Below, piece by piece: positions 61,966 to 64,000 of a stretch of 64,000 nucleotides of DNA. The stretch spans positions 1,628,501-1,692,500 of the forward strand of contig NZ_CP046046.1 in the NCBI RefSeq assembly GCF_009676705.1, in the 5' to 3' direction. The position numbers and the translations under genes were made by a program. The notes beneath the pieces were generated by a model. That model saw only the letters and a list, made by a program, of their open reading frames with translations, had not been told where the DNA came from and made no database searches. Source of the DNA: Spiribacter sp. 2438 (GTDB lineage Bacteria; Pseudomonadota; Gammaproteobacteria; Nitrococcales; Nitrococcaceae). Every line of letters begins with the position of its first letter. Position 1 is the first letter of the stretch.

Positions 61966-61994
61966 AGATTACCGAGGTTGGCGGTGGCGGGCAA
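61966..61994 (-). promoter_or_regulatory. Candidate promoter of the tRNA-tufB operon
   Basis: TTGCCC (61989-61994) and TAATCT (61966-61971) are spaced by 17 bp, about 20 bp before tRNA-Thr(TGT). The match to consensus is moderate for the -35 and weak for the -10. Confidence 0.35.
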
Positions 61995-62003
61995 TGCAGG
62001 GCA

Positions 62004-62747
62004 TTACCCCGGAGCGCCCAGCGCCGCCAGTCCCTCCAGCACCAGATCCGGCCGCAAACGGACGTCCAGCTCCAGGTAACGGGCAATAAGGGGCGCATCG
62101 CCGCCGGTGAACACCGGCGTCAGGCTTTCGGTGGACTCGGCAAAACAGCGCCGCAGGACCGCCTGGAGACCAAGTGCCGTGCCGTGCAGGTGGCCGCTGG
62201 CCAGGGCATCCGGGGTGTTGTTGGTAAGAAATGGAGCACCGGGAGCCAGCTCCACGGCGGGCAGAGCGGGCGCCACGGCGGACAGGCCCGCCTGCTGCGC
62301 GGCCAGCCCGGCGAGAATCATGCCGCCCTGATGGGTCCCGTCGCCATTGACCACATCCACGGTAATGGCACTGCCGCAGTCGACAATGCAGGCTGGCAGA
62401 TACCCTGCCGCACGGGCACCGACCATGGCCAGCCAGCGGTCGGTACCCAACTGCGCGAACTGGGGGTAGGCCACGGTAATACCGCCTCCGACCGCGGGGG
62501 TGGCCACGATGTCGGGCGCCCGTTGCCAGTTCGCCTGGAGCCAGTCGCTGAGCTGGGCACCGACCGCCCCGGGCTGCACATTAACCAACCTGACCTCAGT
62601 CGGCCGATGTGGGAGACGCGCCCACTCGGTAAATAGCAGGTCGAGCTGCTCATGGGCCACGGCTCGAGCGGCCCCAATGACTCGGCCACCCCGAGCCAGA
62701 GCCCACTTGATCCGGCTGTTGCCGATGTCCACAAGCAGTGTGCTCAT
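62004..62747 (-). CDS. coaX: Type III pantothenate kinase
   Basis: 247 residues. First step of coenzyme A synthesis. LLVDIGNSRIKWALARGG holds the ATP site, GTDRWLAMVGARA and CGSAITVDVVNGDGTHQGGMILAG the substrate and catalytic sites. CoaX is the kinase not inhibited by CoA. Its start overlaps the birA stop by 4 bp. The enzyme replaces E. coli CoaA, often found beside tufB. Confidence 0.96.
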   Translation of the reverse strand: MSTLLVDIGNSRIKWALARGGRVIGAARAVAHEQLDLLFTEWARLPHRPTEVRLVNVQPGAVGAQLSDWLQANWQRAPDIVATPAVGGGITVAYPQFAQLGTDRWLAMVGARAAGYLPACIVDCGSAITVDVVNGDGTHQGGMILAGLAAQQAGLSAVAPALPAVELAPGAPFLTNNTPDALASGHLHGTALGLQAVLRRCFAESTESLTPVFTGGDAPLIARYLELDVRLRPDLVLEGLAALGAPG

Positions 62748-63514
62748 TCAGCGGGCTCCGGGGATGACTGGAGCCGACACTCACCGGCATTGATGTGACG
62801 TTCTCCCTGGGCGGTGGTCAGCCGGAGGAGCCCCTGCGGTGTGATGCCGAGGACCCGGCCGCAAACCGGATGGGGTCCACCGGTGTCCACCGCCACCGTG
62901 TGGCCGGCAAGCGCATCCAGAACCGCCCAGCGTGCCGGTAGGCTGGCCCGGACGACCGCGGTATCCGTGGTCAGAGAGTCCAGGACCCCACAAGCCAGTT
63001 GCCCGACCAGTGCGGCATTCACCACCGGCCCACCGATATCCTGAAGGCCGGTTGCCGGACGCCCCAGGTCCGCCGTTTGGACGTCCGCCGCCGCGGCGTT
63101 GATCCCAACCCCCACAACCAGAACGCTACGCTGTTTTTCCACCAGGATCCCGCCCAATTTGGCGCCGTTAACCACAAGATCGTTGGGCCACTTCAGCTGG
63201 ACAGGGACGCCATGGTGTGTCCTCAGCGGTTCAGCCACGGACAAACCCACCAGCAGGGGAAGGCTGCCAACCACCGGCGCCTCGGACTCCAGCGGCCATC
63301 CGACGCTGAAGTACACGCCGCCGGGCGGCGAGTGCCAGGTTCGGCCCATCCGGCCACGACCCCGGGTCTGCTGGCGCGCCCAGACCAGACAGGCCTTTCG
63401 CGGCGGATGCTCCGCCAGCCACTGGCTCGTGCTGCCGACGGACTCGAACACCTGGATATCCAGGTTCTTTGCCTGCGAGCCCAACTCGGCCTTCAGGGCA
63501 GCGATATCGTTCAT
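62744..63514 (-). CDS. birA: Biotin--[acetyl-CoA-carboxylase] ligase, short form without DNA-binding domain
   Basis: 256 residues from MNDIAALKAELGSQ (63514). It makes biotinyl-AMP and transfers biotin to AccB. RGRGRMGRTWHSPPGGVYFS and KWPNDLVVNGAKLGGILVEKQ are the active-site signatures. The N-terminal helix-turn-helix of E. coli BirA (321 aa) is missing, so it is probably not a repressor. No Shine-Dalgarno sequence precedes the ATG, so the start is less certain; the open frame upstream runs into the 5S terminator. Confidence 0.92.
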   Translation of the reverse strand: MNDIAALKAELGSQAKNLDIQVFESVGSTSQWLAEHPPRKACLVWARQQTRGRGRMGRTWHSPPGGVYFSVGWPLESEAPVVGSLPLLVGLSVAEPLRTHHGVPVQLKWPNDLVVNGAKLGGILVEKQRSVLVVGVGINAAAADVQTADLGRPATGLQDIGGPVVNAALVGQLACGVLDSLTTDTAVVRASLPARWAVLDALAGHTVAVDTGGPHPVCGRVLGITPQGLLRLTTAQGERHINAGECRLQSSPEPAE

Positions 63515-63541
63515 ATCGGCATTATGGGTATCTGGCGCCAC

Positions 63542-63576
63542 AAAAAGAAAACCCCCGCCGTCAAAAACGGCAGGGG
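63542..63576 (-). terminator. rRNA operon terminator
   Basis: A 10-bp stem (arms 63567-63576 and 63552-63561, one T-G wobble) with a 5-nt loop is followed on the minus strand by TTTTCTTTTT. It lies 14 nt after the 5S gene and 28 nt before birA. Confidence 0.85.
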
Positions 63577-63590
63577 TTTGGGTGTAAAAA

Positions 63591-63707
63591 CCTGGCGATG
63601 ACCTACTTTCGCACCACAGCGAGGCGGCACTATCATCGGCGCTGCGCAGTTTCACTTCCGAGTTCGGAATGGGGTCGGGTGGTTCCCGCGCGCTATGTTC
63701 GCCAGGC
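63591..63707 (-). rRNA. rrf: 5S ribosomal RNA
   Basis: About 117 nt. The ends pair (GCCTGGCGA with the 3' TCGCCAGG), and the conserved GACCCCATTCCGAACTCGGAAGTGAAAC core is split over 63640-63680. Ends are estimated from pairing. Confidence 0.95.
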
Positions 63708-63802
63708 AAACCGGTTTTCCAACGACGCTTAACCACGCCGGTGGATCAGGAACGTTGTCGATGGCATGCAGGACCGATGCCATACAGCCCTCTTGGGGTT
63801 AT
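63708..63802 (-). other. 23S-5S spacer
   Basis: A 95-nt transcribed spacer. No tRNA is present in it. Confidence 0.7.
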
Positions 63803-64000
63803 ATGGCCAAGCCACACGGGCAATTAGTACTGGTTAGCTTCATGCATTACTGCACTTCCACACCCAGCCTATCAACGTAGTAGTCTTCTACGGCCCTTCA
63901 GGAGGATCAAGTCCTCGGGGAGATCTCATCTTGAAGTGGACTTCCCGCTTAGATGCTTTCAGCGGTTATTCCTTCCGAACGTAGCTACCCGGCAGTGCCA
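63803..64000 (-). rRNA. rrl: 23S ribosomal RNA, 3' end (cut by window edge)
   Basis: The last ~200 nt of 23S rRNA. The 3' domain VI sequence is recognised, including AAGATGAGATCTCCC and AGCTAACCAGTACTAAT near the end. The 3' end at 63803 is estimated from the E. coli end. Confidence 0.95.

Noticed and set aside
63515..63736. N-terminal extension of birA that could have been a DNA-binding domain
   Set aside because: The extension is read through the rrn terminator and 5S gene and has no ATG or helix-turn-helix pattern.

Overview
The window is a GC-rich (roughly 63-65% by eye), densely packed piece of a gammaproteobacterial chromosome. Gene orders that are hallmarks of Gammaproteobacteria are all present: rlmH-rsfS-nadD-...-holA-lptE-leuS-ybeL, lnt-corC-ybeY-phoH-miaB, and tRNA-tufB-secE-nusG-rplKAJL-rpoBC followed by the complete str-S10-spc-alpha ribosomal superoperon. 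The purple-sulfur/halophile lineage (Chromatiales/Ectothiorhodospiraceae, perhaps Spiribacter-like) is my best guess from the compact layout, the fused sat-cysC and the CoaX/short BirA pair. This is inference; the taxon cannot be proven from the window. Almost everything is on the minus strand; only the HAD phosphatase, the acyl-ligase fusion and uvrA are on the plus strand. I see no mobile element, CRISPR array, prophage or integron, and no gene-free stretch longer than about 200 bases.

Layout. (1) 1-2,914: yhdP (cut by the window edge), rng, maf. (2) 2,942-15,842, minus strand: rlmH, rsfS, nadD, proA, holA, lptE, leuS, ybeL, then lnt, corC, ybeY, phoH, miaB. These serve ribosome maturation, NAD and proline synthesis, replication, LPS export, lipoprotein acylation and tRNA modification. 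(3) 15,897-19,420: a mannose-1-phosphate guanylyltransferase/isomerase and UDP-glucose dehydrogenase pair for polysaccharide precursors, and deoD. (4) 19,559-22,796, plus strand: a HAD-IB phosphatase and a three-domain protein (acyl-AMP ligase, acyl carrier, PlsC acyltransferase), the least ordinary genes here. (5) 22,804-29,210: ssb, sat-cysC, an MFS exporter, and divergent uvrA. (6) 29,211-48,159, minus strand: rpsL-rpsG-fusA-tuf-rpsJ...rplQ-mdh, i.e. str, S10, spc and alpha operons run together with malate dehydrogenase at the tail. (7) 48,280-61,946: rpoC, rpoB, rplL, rplJ, rplA, rplK, nusG, secE, tRNA-Trp, tufB and four tRNAs. (8) 62,004-64,000: coaX, birA, and the 3' end of an rRNA operon (5S plus the last ~200 nt of 23S).

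Regulatory structure can be read at several places. There is a strong sigma70-like promoter before rpsL, followed by a 26-nt perfect palindrome, and a second promoter before rpsM. A hairpin-rich 189-nt spacer between rpsJ and rplC contains a terminator-like element, while tuf and rpsJ are only 6 nt apart, so the usual S10 leader position is empty. A terminator is embedded in the mdh stop codon and an rrn terminator lies just before birA. Two tuf genes encode identical proteins and differ at only about nine silent positions.

This is mainly housekeeping DNA. The best candidates for something less described are the ligase-ACP-acyltransferase/phosphatase pair and the displaced S10-operon leader.
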